A stretch of 40,777 nucleotides of DNA, from NCBI GenBank assembly GCA_016929495.1, contig JAFGIS010000567.1, forward strand, positions 1 to 40,777, given 5' to 3'. Of the stretch, positions 1 through 7,987 are shown in pieces (the first letter of the stretch is position 1; the number at the start of each line of letters is the position of its first letter). The position numbers were made by a program, and so were the translations under genes. The stretch comes from Polyangiaceae bacterium. Its GTDB lineage: Bacteria > Myxococcota_A > Polyangia > Polyangiales > Polyangiaceae. The notes beneath the pieces are model-generated. The model was given only the letters and a program-made list of their open reading frames with translations, did no database searches and was not told the origin of the DNA.

Positions 1-1
1 A

Positions 2-85
2 GAACGCGAACGTGCCGAGAAAGAACGCGAACGTGCCGAGAAAGAACGCGAACGTGCCGAGAAAGAACGCGAACGTGCCGAGAAA
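2..85 (+). repeat. Perfect 21-bp tandem repeat, four copies
   Basis: The unit gaacgcgaacgtgccgagaa plus a final a occurs four times without a mismatch (2-22, 23-43, 44-64, 65-85). It continues off the left edge, since base 1 matches the last base of another unit. Each unit is one heptad, so copy-number change would keep the reading frame. Confidence 0.95.
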
Positions 86-151
86 GAGCAGGAGAGGGCG
101 CAGCGCATCGAGCTCGAACGTCGTCTGGCCGCACTCGAGGCGAAAGGATAG
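2..151 (+). CDS. C-terminal end of a heptad-repeat (coiled-coil) protein, 5' truncated by the window
   Basis: An open frame runs in from the left edge and ends at the TAG at 149-151. It encodes four exact copies of the heptad ERERAEK, then a diverging tail (EQERAQRIELERRLAALEAKG). The strictly charged heptads predict a long single helix or coiled coil. Tails of this kind (Glu/Arg/Ala heptads, then a short Leu-rich end) are common at the C-terminus of Uma2-family (DUF820) PD-(D/E)XK proteins, but no catalytic part lies in the window, so that identity is only a guess. The frame is convergent with the esterase gene whose stop lies 12 bases downstream. High confidence that this is coding, low for the family. 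Confidence 0.6.
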   Translation, partial: ERERAEKERERAEKERERAEKERERAEKEQERAQRIELERRLAALEAKG

Positions 152-163
152 TCCCGCGGCTCT

Positions 164-1477
164 CTACTTCGCCGGAAGGTAGCTGCTGATCACGCCGTAG
201 AACGATTTGCCGAGCACCGCGTATCCGTCTGCGTTCGGGTGGAGCTCGTCGCCCATCAGCGCGGTCTTGAAGTTCGGGTTGTCGGTGAAGGCCTTGTAGT
301 TGTCGACCCAGAGCACGTGCTTGCCGTCCGCCGCCGCGGCTTCGACTTTGGCCTGAATGGCGGTGTTGTAGGCCTGCATCCTCGGGTTCTTGCTGTCGGT
401 GGTCGTGGGGATGACCGCGGACACGACGAGCAGCGCATCGGGCACGTCTTTGAAGATCTGGTTCATCAGACTGTCCAGACGGTTCGGAGCATCGTTGACG
501 TTGTCGTTGCCGTTGATGTCGTTGGTGCCGATCTTCAGGAGCACGATGTGCGGCTTGGAGCTGCTGATGGCGCCGTCGATGATCCCGGCAATCTGGTTGA
601 TCTTCCAGCCGCCGTGTCCTTCGTGATGCTGGGGGAACTGTTGGCCATCGACCGTGGCGGGTCCGTTGGTGAGGGTCCCGACAAAAGTGAGGTTCTGGTT
701 GTTCGTCAATGACTGGCGAAACAGTTCGACGCGATAGCCTCCGGAGGTGGTGCTCCAACAGCAACCCTCGGTGATCGAATCGCCGACCGGCATGACGTTG
801 CAGGCCCCTGTCGACGGACAGGGTGCGAACCCGCTGTTGCCGCCCGTGCCGCTCGAACCGCCTGCCGATGTCCCGCCCGCGCTGGTCGCGCCGCCTGTGT
901 CGCCGCCTCCCTGACCGCCCTGAACGCCGCCCTCCCCTCCGCGTCCGCCGAGACTCCCACCGCCCCTTCCCGCCGCGCCGCCCGCGCTGGTCGTGCCACC
1001 CGTGTCGGTCGATCCGCCCACGCCACCCGTGTTGGTCGCGCCGCCCGTGTCGATTGTGCCGCCCGTGCCGCTCCTGCCGCCCCTGGCGCTCCTGCCGCCC
1101 GCAGTGGTCGTGCCGCCTGCGTCGGTCGTACCGCCCGTGCTGGTCGGGCCACCGGTGCTGGTCGTGCCACCCGTGACAGAGCCACCGGATCCCGTGGTTC
1201 CTCCAGTCGGAGGCACGCCACCGGTCCCGACCGTGCCGCCGGTGCTCTGTGCGCCGCCGCTCGCGGTCGCGCCTCCGGTGACAGAACCGCCGGTTGCCGA
1301 AATGCCGCCGCTCGCCGTGCTGCCCCCACCGGCTGCCGTAGAGCCCCCTGTTGCATCCGAGTCACTCGACTCGCTGGAGCACGCAGCGCCCGCCGCCATC
1401 AGCGCGGCCAGGGACACTGCGAAAAGAGTGGGGCGACGCCGAATCGACGAACGAGCGGTTCCGATATTGGATGCCAT
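164..1477 (-). CDS. Secreted SGNH/GDSL esterase lipoprotein, carbohydrate esterase family 3-like
   Basis: A 437-residue protein. The start at ATG 1475-1477 is chosen because a basic N-terminus, a hydrophobic segment (about 17-31) and a lipobox-like Cys33 follow it, with an AAGAAG ribosome site upstream. Residues about 45-215 are a low-complexity TGG/GG linker. The SGNH domain fills about 227-437: block I MPVGDSITEG (nucleophile Ser234), HEGHGGW in the middle, GTND (317-320), and the catalytic pair in DELH (Asp410, His413). GDSIT plus HEGHxGW plus GTND is the pattern of CE3 acetylxylan esterase relatives, so deacetylation of plant polysaccharides at the cell surface is likely. The linker would hold the enzyme away from the outer membrane. 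Lipidation and exact substrate are inference; the SGNH assignment is firm. Confidence 0.88.
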   Translation of the reverse strand: MASNIGTARSSIRRRPTLFAVSLAALMAAGAACSSESSDSDATGGSTAAGGGSTASGGISATGGSVTGGATASGGAQSTGGTVGTGGVPPTGGTTGSGGSVTGGTTSTGGPTSTGGTTDAGGTTTAGGRSARGGRSGTGGTIDTGGATNTGGVGGSTDTGGTTSAGGAAGRGGGSLGGRGGEGGVQGGQGGGDTGGATSAGGTSAGGSSGTGGNSGFAPCPSTGACNVMPVGDSITEGCCWSTTSGGYRVELFRQSLTNNQNLTFVGTLTNGPATVDGQQFPQHHEGHGGWKINQIAGIIDGAISSSKPHIVLLKIGTNDINGNDNVNDAPNRLDSLMNQIFKDVPDALLVVSAVIPTTTDSKNPRMQAYNTAIQAKVEAAAADGKHVLWVDNYKAFTDNPNFKTALMGDELHPNADGYAVLGKSFYGVISSYLPAK

Positions 1478-1847
1478 GACGGGTCTTCTTTCGGTCAGTG
1501 ATGAGGCTATGCGGCCGGGGCTGGGCCAGATTCGGAAAGCATACACCACAAAGGACAGTAGTTCGATCTCGCCCTCGGGTCTGTTGCCGCATTCTCCAGG
1601 TTCGCCGAGCAGCCACATCGAGAGCAAGGCGATTTTCCAATCCCACTCTGCACCGGCGGATTGGAGGGCACGCGCGGGCAGAAAACAATATGGGCGGCTG
1701 ACCGTACATGCCTTTCTGGGGCGTGGTTCCACCGAATGGAAGCCTCGGTAGAGACGCGCCAAGCCGGCGTCCGTCAGAGGTCCCGCCCGACACTGCCGTG
1801 ATCCGCCCCCCAGGGTGAGTCCCTGGCCGACCGAGGTCGGGCGTTGG
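1478..1847. other. Intergenic region with two small hairpins at its left end
   Basis: No convincing gene. It separates two minus-strand genes and so holds the 3' end of the patatin-like gene and the upstream region of the esterase. Just past the patatin stop lie two short stems: ccaggg/ccctgg (1810-1815 with 1821-1826) and ccgacc/ggtcgg (1827-1832 with 1835-1840). They could help end transcription, but there is no T-tract. No clear promoter was recognised. Confidence 0.4.
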
Positions 1848-2900
1848 CTAGCCGATCCGCTCCGCCCGCTGCGCAACCCTGCCCGACCGCAAATCATCGA
1901 GCAGCTCATGAGCGAGCTCTTCGCTTCGCGCCACGGCCTCGCTCCAGCGCCGCATCCGCTCGCCGGGTGCGTCGCGAAAGCGATGGAAGTCCTGGCGGTC
2001 GGGAAGCTCGGAACCGGGCAGACATCGAATGTAGTCTGGCGACGGATAGATCACGAGCACGTCTTCGAGTAGCTCCGCCGAGCTCTGCCGCCACGGCAGG
2101 TGCTTGTCGAACCACGTGGCCGCGACCCGTGGACCGTGATGGGGCAACAAGACGATGGGGCGGTCGGTGACGCGCTGGGCCAGATGGTAGTCCGTCACGC
2201 CGCCGTCGAGGTAGTCGCCAGCTGGAGCGTCCGGGATCTGGATGGGCTCGAAGTAGCCTGGCACCGATCCGCTGGCGAGCAGGGCATCGTGGAGGTTGCG
2301 TGGCGTGAGCGGCGCGACGTCCCCGCTCGACGACCGGGGCCAGGCGCCGGGATGCGCACACAGCAGCGTCCGCCGGAAACTCCGGGCGAGCGCGGATGGG
2401 CGCAGCGCGTTGTTCGCGAACGCTCGCGCGAAGAGCAGGAGCTGCCCCGGGCGATGCTTCGGCCAACTGCGCACCGAGCGCGAAGTGATGATGCCCAGGT
2501 GGCGCTCGGGGTGGGTCAGCATGTAGCCCGCGGCCGGGTTCGGAAACACCTGTGCTAGCAGGCGCCGATACGCTGCAGTCACCTCGGCGGGGGAGGGATC
2601 CGGATCGAACGATTGCTGGATGTACGCTGCACAGAGCCGGTCGAGTGCGGCTTCGGGCTCAGCCGTGGCCAGCGCCGCCATGCGCCAAGCGCCGGCTGAC
2701 GCTCCGACGAGCAACACGCGACGCCCTTGTTCGTCGGCGGTGAGCAGCCCCGACTGATGCACGGCCCAATCGAGCCGAGCGAACGCCAGCCAGCGGGGAC
2801 CCGTGGCTGGACCGACCAGTGCGCTCACCTTTCCCGCGCCAAGGCCCTCGGCCCGCAGCTGCGCCAGGGCTCGGGATCCGGCGCGATAGAGCAGTTTCAT
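1848..2900 (-). CDS. Patatin-like phospholipase
   Basis: A 350-residue protein counted from ATG at 2898-2900 (MKLLYRAGS); an in-frame TTG at 2931-2933 would add 11 residues. The serine hydrolase elbow is VGASAGAW (Ser68) and the catalytic aspartate lies in YLDGGVTDYH (Asp232, DGG form). Together they are the Ser-Asp dyad of patatin-like acyl hydrolases. LASGSVPGYFEPI at about 208-220 matches the family's usual S-G-S-(I/V)-P block. No signal peptide or membrane segment is evident, so it is probably cytoplasmic and acts on phospholipids or other acyl esters; the substrate cannot be told. It lies downstream of the alpha/beta hydrolase on the same strand, separated by strong hairpins, so it is probably transcribed on its own. 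Confidence 0.85.
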   Translation of the reverse strand: MKLLYRAGSRALAQLRAEGLGAGKVSALVGPATGPRWLAFARLDWAVHQSGLLTADEQGRRVLLVGASAGAWRMAALATAEPEAALDRLCAAYIQQSFDPDPSPAEVTAAYRRLLAQVFPNPAAGYMLTHPERHLGIITSRSVRSWPKHRPGQLLLFARAFANNALRPSALARSFRRTLLCAHPGAWPRSSSGDVAPLTPRNLHDALLASGSVPGYFEPIQIPDAPAGDYLDGGVTDYHLAQRVTDRPIVLLPHHGPRVAATWFDKHLPWRQSSAELLEDVLVIYPSPDYIRCLPGSELPDRQDFHRFRDAPGERMRRWSEAVARSEELAHELLDDLRSGRVAQRAERIG

Positions 2901-2986
2901 CGCTCGCAGGCCGTAGCACGACTGCGACGACAAGGGCAGAGCCAGGCCTGACTGAGCTGCCCCCGCGCTCTGCGGCGCTGACGCGG

Positions 2987-3051
2987 CCTGGCGGGCGAGA
3001 CGCCCGCCAGGGGCCCACCTTATGCGCAGCGCTGCTGCGCATGGGGGCCCC
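2987..3051 (-). terminator. Two consecutive strong GC hairpins after the alpha/beta hydrolase gene
   Basis: The first hairpin is an 11-bp perfect stem, cctggcgggcg (2987-2997) with cgcccgccagg (3001-3011), loop aga. The second is a 9-bp perfect stem, atgcgcagc (3022-3030) with gctgcgcat (3034-3042), loop gct. It is enclosed by an outer ggggccc/gggcccc stem (3010-3016 with 3045-3051), which shares two bases with the first hairpin. They begin 3 bases past the stop of the gene ending at 3054. With no T-tract they are terminator-like or mRNA 3' protecting structures rather than textbook intrinsic terminators. Confidence 0.5.
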
Positions 3052-3053
3052 AG

Positions 3054-4181
3054 TCAAACCCGGGCCAGGAACCGCACGATCTCGCCCACGAGCTCGGGAG
3101 AGACCCGATGTTCGATGTCCTTCGGCTCGATCTGCGTGGGATCGGGCTCCAGGATGCAGTTCAGTGCGTGGGTGACGCACGGCAGAAGGCGGACCCGGTG
3201 CAGAGGGCGCGGCGACGCGCGCAGCAGGGTCCGCCAGGCCTCGATCTCGGCCGGCTCGACGTTGTAGTCATACGCGCCCCCGAGGACCAAGAGGGGACGA
3301 TCGAGCGTCCGGGCTAGCGACGGCGCCGTTCGGCTCAGCTCGATCCAGGAGGCCCAGACACCCGGCGGCTCTCCCAGGATGGGCTCCCCCAGGTGCGTGC
3401 CCGACGCAACGTGCCTGAGCGCACGCGCGGCCGAGGAGAGCACGGTCCGCTCCCGCACCGCTTCATCGGGTCTGCCCGCACGGGACAGCGCCCAGAACAG
3501 GCGCGCGCTCTGTTGTTCCATCAGCACATCGAGCGGGTGGAAGGGTGGAGCCAGCATCACACCGGCAGGGACCTCGGGCCGCATCCGCAGCAGGGCGGGG
3601 ACGAGACTTGCGCCCTGGCTGTGTCCGACGACGAAGACGCGCCTGGGATCGATGGTGGACTGGGCCGCGACCGCGCTGACGGCTGCCGCGGCATCCAGCA
3701 GGTACTCCGAGGTGGCGTAGAAGCCCGCCTCGAGCGCGTAGGGCACCATCGGATAGTGGTTCGTCGCGCAATCGTTGAATGTCCCGCAGTTGCGTTTGTC
3801 GTACCGAAAGACCGCATAGCCGCGGACGCCGAGCTCGACGGCGAGGCTCTGGTACACGGGCAGCTCGAACCCGAAGCCGAGGCCGAGTTGTCCGGTCATC
3901 ACCCCATCACGGGAAAGCGCGCCGCTGCCCGGAACGACGACGATGGCCGGAACCCGAGCATTGGGGGGCCGGCGCGGCAACGTCAGCGTCCCCGTGAGAC
4001 GCAGCGACCCCTGGTCGAAATCCAGCGGGACTTCATTCGCAGGGAGCAGCTCCGCGGCAGCAGGCGCACAGCGAAACTCGATTTCGCGGGGCATGGACGG
4101 TGCGGGTGCCACGGGCAGGGCCGTGTGCGACCCGCAGCCGAACCCAACCAGCAGAACACCAAGGCAAGCCGACCAATGCAT
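3054..4181 (-). CDS. Secreted alpha/beta hydrolase, probable lipoprotein
   Basis: A 375-residue protein. The start at ATG 4179-4181 is chosen because it opens directly on an export signal (MHWSACLGVLLVGFGC) and has an AGAGAG ribosome site a few bases upstream; earlier in-frame starts would bury the signal. The fold is shown by the elbow VVGHSQGAS (Ser188), an acid in GGAYDYNVE (Asp305) and a His in CVTHALN (His338). The strand VPAIVVVPGSG (78-88) and the FRYDKRNCG block are typical of dienelactone-hydrolase/BAAT-like alpha/beta hydrolases. Several Cys pairs fit an envelope location. The substrate is unknown, probably an ester. It diverges from the MYXO-CTERM gene, the two starts being 190 bases apart. 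Confidence 0.83.
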   Translation of the reverse strand: MHWSACLGVLLVGFGCGSHTALPVAPAPSMPREIEFRCAPAAAELLPANEVPLDFDQGSLRLTGTLTLPRRPPNARVPAIVVVPGSGALSRDGVMTGQLGLGFGFELPVYQSLAVELGVRGYAVFRYDKRNCGTFNDCATNHYPMVPYALEAGFYATSEYLLDAAAAVSAVAAQSTIDPRRVFVVGHSQGASLVPALLRMRPEVPAGVMLAPPFHPLDVLMEQQSARLFWALSRAGRPDEAVRERTVLSSAARALRHVASGTHLGEPILGEPPGVWASWIELSRTAPSLARTLDRPLLVLGGAYDYNVEPAEIEAWRTLLRASPRPLHRVRLLPCVTHALNCILEPDPTQIEPKDIEHRVSPELVGEIVRFLARV

Positions 4182-4371
4182 CTCGAGCTCTCTGCATTGG
4201 AACCGGGTCGCGCTGACGCTTTGGATGGGCACTGGATGTCCCCTCCTCGGCCGCCAGCCATGTTTCGGACAAGATCGGCGAATGCTCCAGTAGCGCACCT
4301 GCTCCGACATCGCGCCATGAGCAGCGCGGCGCCTGTTGCAAACCGCGCCAAACCCGAGGGACAATGCGTGC

Positions 4372-6294
4372 ATGGCACGCGCTACCGGGGTCTCGTATGC
4401 CCTGTCACTCGTCGTCTGTTCGTTGGCGCCGTCGCTGGGCGCCGACACGATTCATGTCACACCGTCGGATTCCTACGACGCCATCGAAGGTGCCCAGGCG
4501 GGCGATGAAGTGGTCATCGCGCCAGGTACCTATGCATTTCGCGTGTACCTGGAAGCCCAGGGCACGGCGTCCGATCCGATCGTGATCCGCGCCGAGGACC
4601 CGAACGATCCACCCATCTGGGACTTGAGCGGCGACCTGGTCGACAATGCGCCGGGCAGCTACACGGCCGGGGATCGCGGCCGGGGTTGCTGGCAGTTCAG
4701 GGGCGCTTCGAACATAGAGCTGTCGGGCATCGTCATCACGGGCTGCCACAACGCGGCCGGAAGCTCTGCCGGCATCCGCTACTACGGCGGCTCGACCGGC
4801 ATCGTGGTCCGTGACGTCTTGTTCGTGGACAACGACAACGGGCTCACGGGCGGCACGGAAGATAGCGAGATCACGGTCGAGTACTGTGAATTCGACGGGA
4901 ACGGCAACCTGCAGGCGAGCGCAGCCACCCACAACATCTACATCTATGCCGGCACCTTCACGCTTCGCTACAGTTACGTGCACGACCCGATCCACGCGCA
5001 GAACTTCCACATCCGCGCCAGGGAGTCGCTCATCGAGAACAACTGGTTCGCCCGGGCCAAGTCGTACGCAGGCGATCTGATGACCAGCGATGACTACAGC
5101 GGCAGCGGCGAGCTCACGCAGACCATGAACTTCCGCGGCAACGTGGTGATCCAGGGGGCGCAGGACAACGGGTCTCAAATCATCGCGGTGTACAATGACG
5201 AGGCGCCGCCCGGAGCGCTGACTCTGAACGTGAATGCTTCCTACAACACGTTCATCGGCACCGGAACACGAGCCGGCTTCGTGCACCTGTCGAACGCTGA
5301 CCTGACCGCCATGTCGGCCGTGGTATCGAACAACATCCTGTTCGGCACCACGCGCCCGGTGTACTCGGAAGAGGACTCGGCCCAGATCAGCGGCACGAAC
5401 AACTGGCTGATGACCGGAGCCGACGAAAACGGCCTGACCGGATCCATCTTCGACGATGACCCCGGGTTCGCCGATCCGGATGCCAATGACTTCACGCTCG
5501 CCGACGGCAGCAGCGCCATCGGTGCGGCCGAGCCGCCCGCGAGCGGCGCGCCGGACCACGAGTACTACAGGGACGAGAGCGTAATCTGCCTGCAGCGTGT
5601 GCGCGCGTCGGCCCATGACCTGGGTGCGTTCGAGTCCACGACGACCGGAGACGGGACGGGCCCCGACGGCGCTCCGATACCTGCCACCGGCGGAAGCTCT
5701 GGCACCGGCGGCACGCCGAGCGGCGGAAACACGAGCACAGGCGGCGGGAACACCGCCGGAAGGACAGGGTCTGGCGGCACGCCGAGCGGCGGGACCACGA
5801 GCGGCGGGGGTAGGTCCGGTGGCGGGAGGACCAGCGCTGGCGGCAGATCCGGCGGCGGAGACACGAGCGCTGGAGGCGAGCCGAGCGGCGGGAGCGACGA
5901 GCAGGGCGGCGCTGGCCCATCCAGCGGCGGCAGCGACGAGCAGGGCGGCGTCGGTCCAACAGCAGACGGCGGCCGCACCTCGAGCAGCGGCGGCAGCGAC
6001 GGGCAACCCGCCGCGGGCGCAGGACCAACCGGCGGCACGGGCGGCCGAGCCGCGACTGCGACGGGCGGCACGAGCAACGCCGGCAGCGCCGGAGCGGACG
6101 TCGCGACGGCGGGGAGCTTTGACCTCCACTCGATCGTGCCGGTGAGCGATGACGACGACGAGGGAGGCTGCGGGTGCAGGCTCGGCGGGTCGCAGAGGAG
6201 CGCAACTGCGGCATTGCTGTGGGCGGCGTTGGCTCTGGTCGGCGCACGGCAACGAGCCGTGCGAGGCAAGCGCGACACGCGGAGTGCTAACTGA
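4372..6294 (+). CDS. Secreted right-handed parallel beta-helix protein with MYXO-CTERM sorting tail
   Basis: A 640-residue protein. ATG 4372 is preferred over an upstream TTG because it has a cgaggg ribosome site and opens on a signal peptide (cleavage near SLGA-DT, residue 25). Residues about 30-430 show the repeating short-strand pattern (IELSGIVITGC, GIVVRDVLFVDN, ITVEYCEFDG, FTLRYSYVHD) of pectate-lyase-like beta-helices; DPIHAQNFHIRA and similar turns line the likely groove. Residues about 440-590 are a Gly/Ser/Thr linker. The end, from residue 598, has GGCGC, a hydrophobic stretch (about 612-624) and an Arg/Lys cluster: the Cys-containing, TM-plus-basic layout of MYXO-CTERM signals. It is probably a surface polysaccharide lyase, epimerase or binding protein; no activity can be fixed from sequence alone. 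Confidence 0.85.
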   Translation: MARATGVSYALSLVVCSLAPSLGADTIHVTPSDSYDAIEGAQAGDEVVIAPGTYAFRVYLEAQGTASDPIVIRAEDPNDPPIWDLSGDLVDNAPGSYTAGDRGRGCWQFRGASNIELSGIVITGCHNAAGSSAGIRYYGGSTGIVVRDVLFVDNDNGLTGGTEDSEITVEYCEFDGNGNLQASAATHNIYIYAGTFTLRYSYVHDPIHAQNFHIRARESLIENNWFARAKSYAGDLMTSDDYSGSGELTQTMNFRGNVVIQGAQDNGSQIIAVYNDEAPPGALTLNVNASYNTFIGTGTRAGFVHLSNADLTAMSAVVSNNILFGTTRPVYSEEDSAQISGTNNWLMTGADENGLTGSIFDDDPGFADPDANDFTLADGSSAIGAAEPPASGAPDHEYYRDESVICLQRVRASAHDLGAFESTTTGDGTGPDGAPIPATGGSSGTGGTPSGGNTSTGGGNTAGRTGSGGTPSGGTTSGGGRSGGGRTSAGGRSGGGDTSAGGEPSGGSDEQGGAGPSSGGSDEQGGVGPTADGGRTSSSGGSDGQPAAGAGPTGGTGGRAATATGGTSNAGSAGADVATAGSFDLHSIVPVSDDDDEGGCGCRLGGSQRSATAALLWAALALVGARQRAVRGKRDTRSAN

Positions 6295-6556
6295 TCGACG
6301 GCGCAGCAGCAGCGAGCGAAGAGACGTTCGACCGTCGCGCGGGGACGCCGCCTTTGAACCAACGACCCGACGGCGCGTGGCCAGGGGCCCGCCGGCACGC
6401 ACAGCCCCGACCGGGCATCGGGCCCTGCTCCCGGCCCGTCGTCCCAGCCGGTCAGCGAGCAACGGCGCGTGGACGGCAGCATACTCGAATTGGTCTTGCA
6501 CTGCCGCGGATCTGGTGGACCCCAGTTGGATCGGCCATGATTGACGAACAGATCGC

Positions 6557-6811
6557 ATGCTCGCCCATCGAATTCGCATCACGATTCCGGAAAGCCACGA
6601 AGTGACCGTTCGGCTTCCAGTGGAGCTGCCGGCAGGTGAAGCCGAAGTGATCGTTCTCGCCGGCGAGTCGCTACAGCCGGACCCTCATCGCCACACGCTT
6701 TCGTTCGAAGACCGATTCCCGAGAGATCCGGCGCTTGCGCCCATCCAGTTCCACGAAGATCCTGCGGCGCCGCTCTCGGACGATGACTGGCCCGGCGAGC
6801 AGCGGCCGTGA
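6557..6811 (+). CDS. Probable antitoxin paired with the PIN-domain toxin
   Basis: An 84-residue acidic protein. Its N-terminal half (RIRITIPESHEVTVRLPVELPAGEAEVIVL) has the alternating beta pattern of small antitoxins that sit before VapC-like genes. The C-terminal half is Pro/Asp-rich and probably disordered until bound to the toxin. Its stop overlaps the toxin start by 4 bases (GTGA at 6808-6811), so translation is coupled. The expected roles are neutralising the toxin and repressing the shared promoter; no DNA-binding motif is obvious. The identification rests mainly on size, order and overlap. Confidence 0.7.
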   Translation: MLAHRIRITIPESHEVTVRLPVELPAGEAEVIVLAGESLQPDPHRHTLSFEDRFPRDPALAPIQFHEDPAAPLSDDDWPGEQRP

Positions 6812-7197
6812 GTTGCCTTGTTCTCGACACGTGCGTGCTCCTGTGGCTCGCTGCCGAGCCGCTCCGCCTGAGCACGCGGGTGCGAGACCGTCTGCTGGAT
6901 GAGCGGAACGAACTCGCCGTTTCCGCCATCTCTGCCTGGGAGATCGCGATCAAGACAGCAAGAGGCAAGCTCGAGCTGCCCAGAGAGCCATCCGTTTGGT
7001 GGCAAGCCGCCCTGGCTCGGTACCGCCTCCGGGAGGTGCCGGTCACTGCGGCGATCGCGATGGCTGCCGTGGCTGAAGCCCTTCCGCACAACGACCCTGC
7101 AGACCGAATCGTCGTGGCCACGGCGCGGCTCCTGAACGCTCAGCTACTCACCCGAGACCAAGTGCTGCTATCGGCTGTACCGTTTTCCGTCTGGTGA
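6808..7197 (+). CDS. VapC-family PIN-domain toxin (ribonuclease)
   Basis: A 129-residue protein starting with GTG inside the antitoxin stop. The PIN fold is shown by LVLDTCVLLWL (Asp7), SAISAWEIAIK (Glu45), NDPADRIVVATA (Asp96, Asp99) and LLTRDQVLL (Asp117), the acidic residues that hold the Mg2+ used for RNA cleavage. The length is normal for the family and all acidic positions are present, so the toxin looks intact. In the family these proteins cut tRNA or rRNA when freed from the antitoxin. Together with the preceding gene it forms a complete type II toxin-antitoxin module. Confidence 0.9.
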   Translation: MSCLVLDTCVLLWLAAEPLRLSTRVRDRLLDERNELAVSAISAWEIAIKTARGKLELPREPSVWWQAALARYRLREVPVTAAIAMAAVAEALPHNDPADRIVVATARLLNAQLLTRDQVLLSAVPFSVW

Positions 7198-7290
7198 GTG
7201 CCTCCGCTTCGCGGCTGGATCGCGACGGCGGTGGACTCGTAGCAGTCGTCGGGCCCCCGGCCCGCGGTACGTGGGCCTTGGCACGGCCCC

Positions 7291-7310
7291 GCGGCGCGCA
7301 AGCGCGCCGC
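7291..7310 (+). terminator. GC hairpin after the toxin gene
   Basis: gcggcgcgc and gcgcgccgc form a 9-bp perfect stem separated by aa (in practice a 7-bp stem with a 6-base loop), 94 bases after the toxin stop and 90 bases before the reductase start. There is no T-tract. It may end the toxin-antitoxin transcript. Confidence 0.35.
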
Positions 7311-7400
7311 ACCGCACACCCACGCGCCGCCGCGGGGGCATCCACCCTTCGCACGAACGGCACTTGACTCGGTCGCGCTTCGAGGGTTCGCTCCCGGCCC

Positions 7401-7976
7401 ATGAAGCTCATCGCGATCAACGGTAGTCCACGAAAGGGAGGCAATACCGAGGCGCTGCTCGAAGCCGTGATGGCGCCGGTTCGTCAGGCGGGCATCGAGA
7501 CCGAGCTCGTCCAGATCGGGGGCAAAGGGATCAAGGGCTGCCTCGGCTGCTACACGTGCCAGAAGCGCAAGGACTCCCGCTGCTCGCAGCACGACGACAT
7601 GCTCAATGCGTGCCTGGAGAAGGTGATCGCAGCCGACGCGTTGCTGCTGGGCTCACCGACGTACTTCACCGACGTGACCGCGGATATGAAGGCCTTCATC
7701 GACCGCGTGGGGTTCGTCACGCGTTCCAACGGCAACCTGCTGCGCCGCAAAGTCGGCGCCGGGATCGTCGCGGTGCGGCGCGCCGGCGCCACCCATGCCC
7801 TGGATACCATGACCCATCTGTTCCAGATCTCGGGCATGATCATGCCCGGCTCGAGCTACTGGACCATGGGCTATGGGCTGCAACCTCGTGAGGCCCTTGG
7901 CGACCAAGAAGGCGTCGCGACCATGCAGAACCTGGGGGAGAACATCGCCTGGCTGATGCACAAACTGGCCGGGTAG
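7401..7976 (+). CDS. Flavodoxin-family NAD(P)H-dependent reductase, iron-sulfur flavoprotein-like
   Basis: A 191-residue protein. INGSPRKGGNT (6-16) is the FMN phosphate loop of the NADPH-dependent FMN reductase/flavodoxin-like fold, and LLLGSPTYFTDVTADMKAFIDR is the second flavin-contact block. Cys47, 50, 53 and 61 form CX2CX2CX7C, the compact motif that binds a [4Fe-4S] cluster in iron-sulfur flavoproteins (Isf). The C-terminal half (THLFQISGMIMPGSSYW) is typical of the family. It probably moves electrons between NAD(P)H or ferredoxin and a quinone or oxidant in the cytoplasm. It stands alone between two toxin-antitoxin-like modules. The flavoprotein call is strong; presence of a cluster is inferred from Cys spacing. 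Confidence 0.87.
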   Translation: MKLIAINGSPRKGGNTEALLEAVMAPVRQAGIETELVQIGGKGIKGCLGCYTCQKRKDSRCSQHDDMLNACLEKVIAADALLLGSPTYFTDVTADMKAFIDRVGFVTRSNGNLLRRKVGAGIVAVRRAGATHALDTMTHLFQISGMIMPGSSYWTMGYGLQPREALGDQEGVATMQNLGENIAWLMHKLAG

Positions 7977-7987
7977 GCGACGTCCGG

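Noticed and set aside
993..1751. Long plus-strand frame rich in PPV repeats
   Set aside because: It is the complement of the Gly/Thr-rich linker codons of the esterase lipoprotein; GC-rich linkers always open such antisense Pro/Val frames.
4405..6582. 725-codon minus-strand frame over the beta-helix gene
   Set aside because: It is antisense to a gene with signal peptide, ribosome site and MYXO-CTERM tail; its own translation is Arg/Ala-rich low complexity without motifs.
7291..7310. Palindrome as toxin-antitoxin operator
   Set aside because: It lies downstream of the toxin gene, whereas TA operators lie upstream of the antitoxin.
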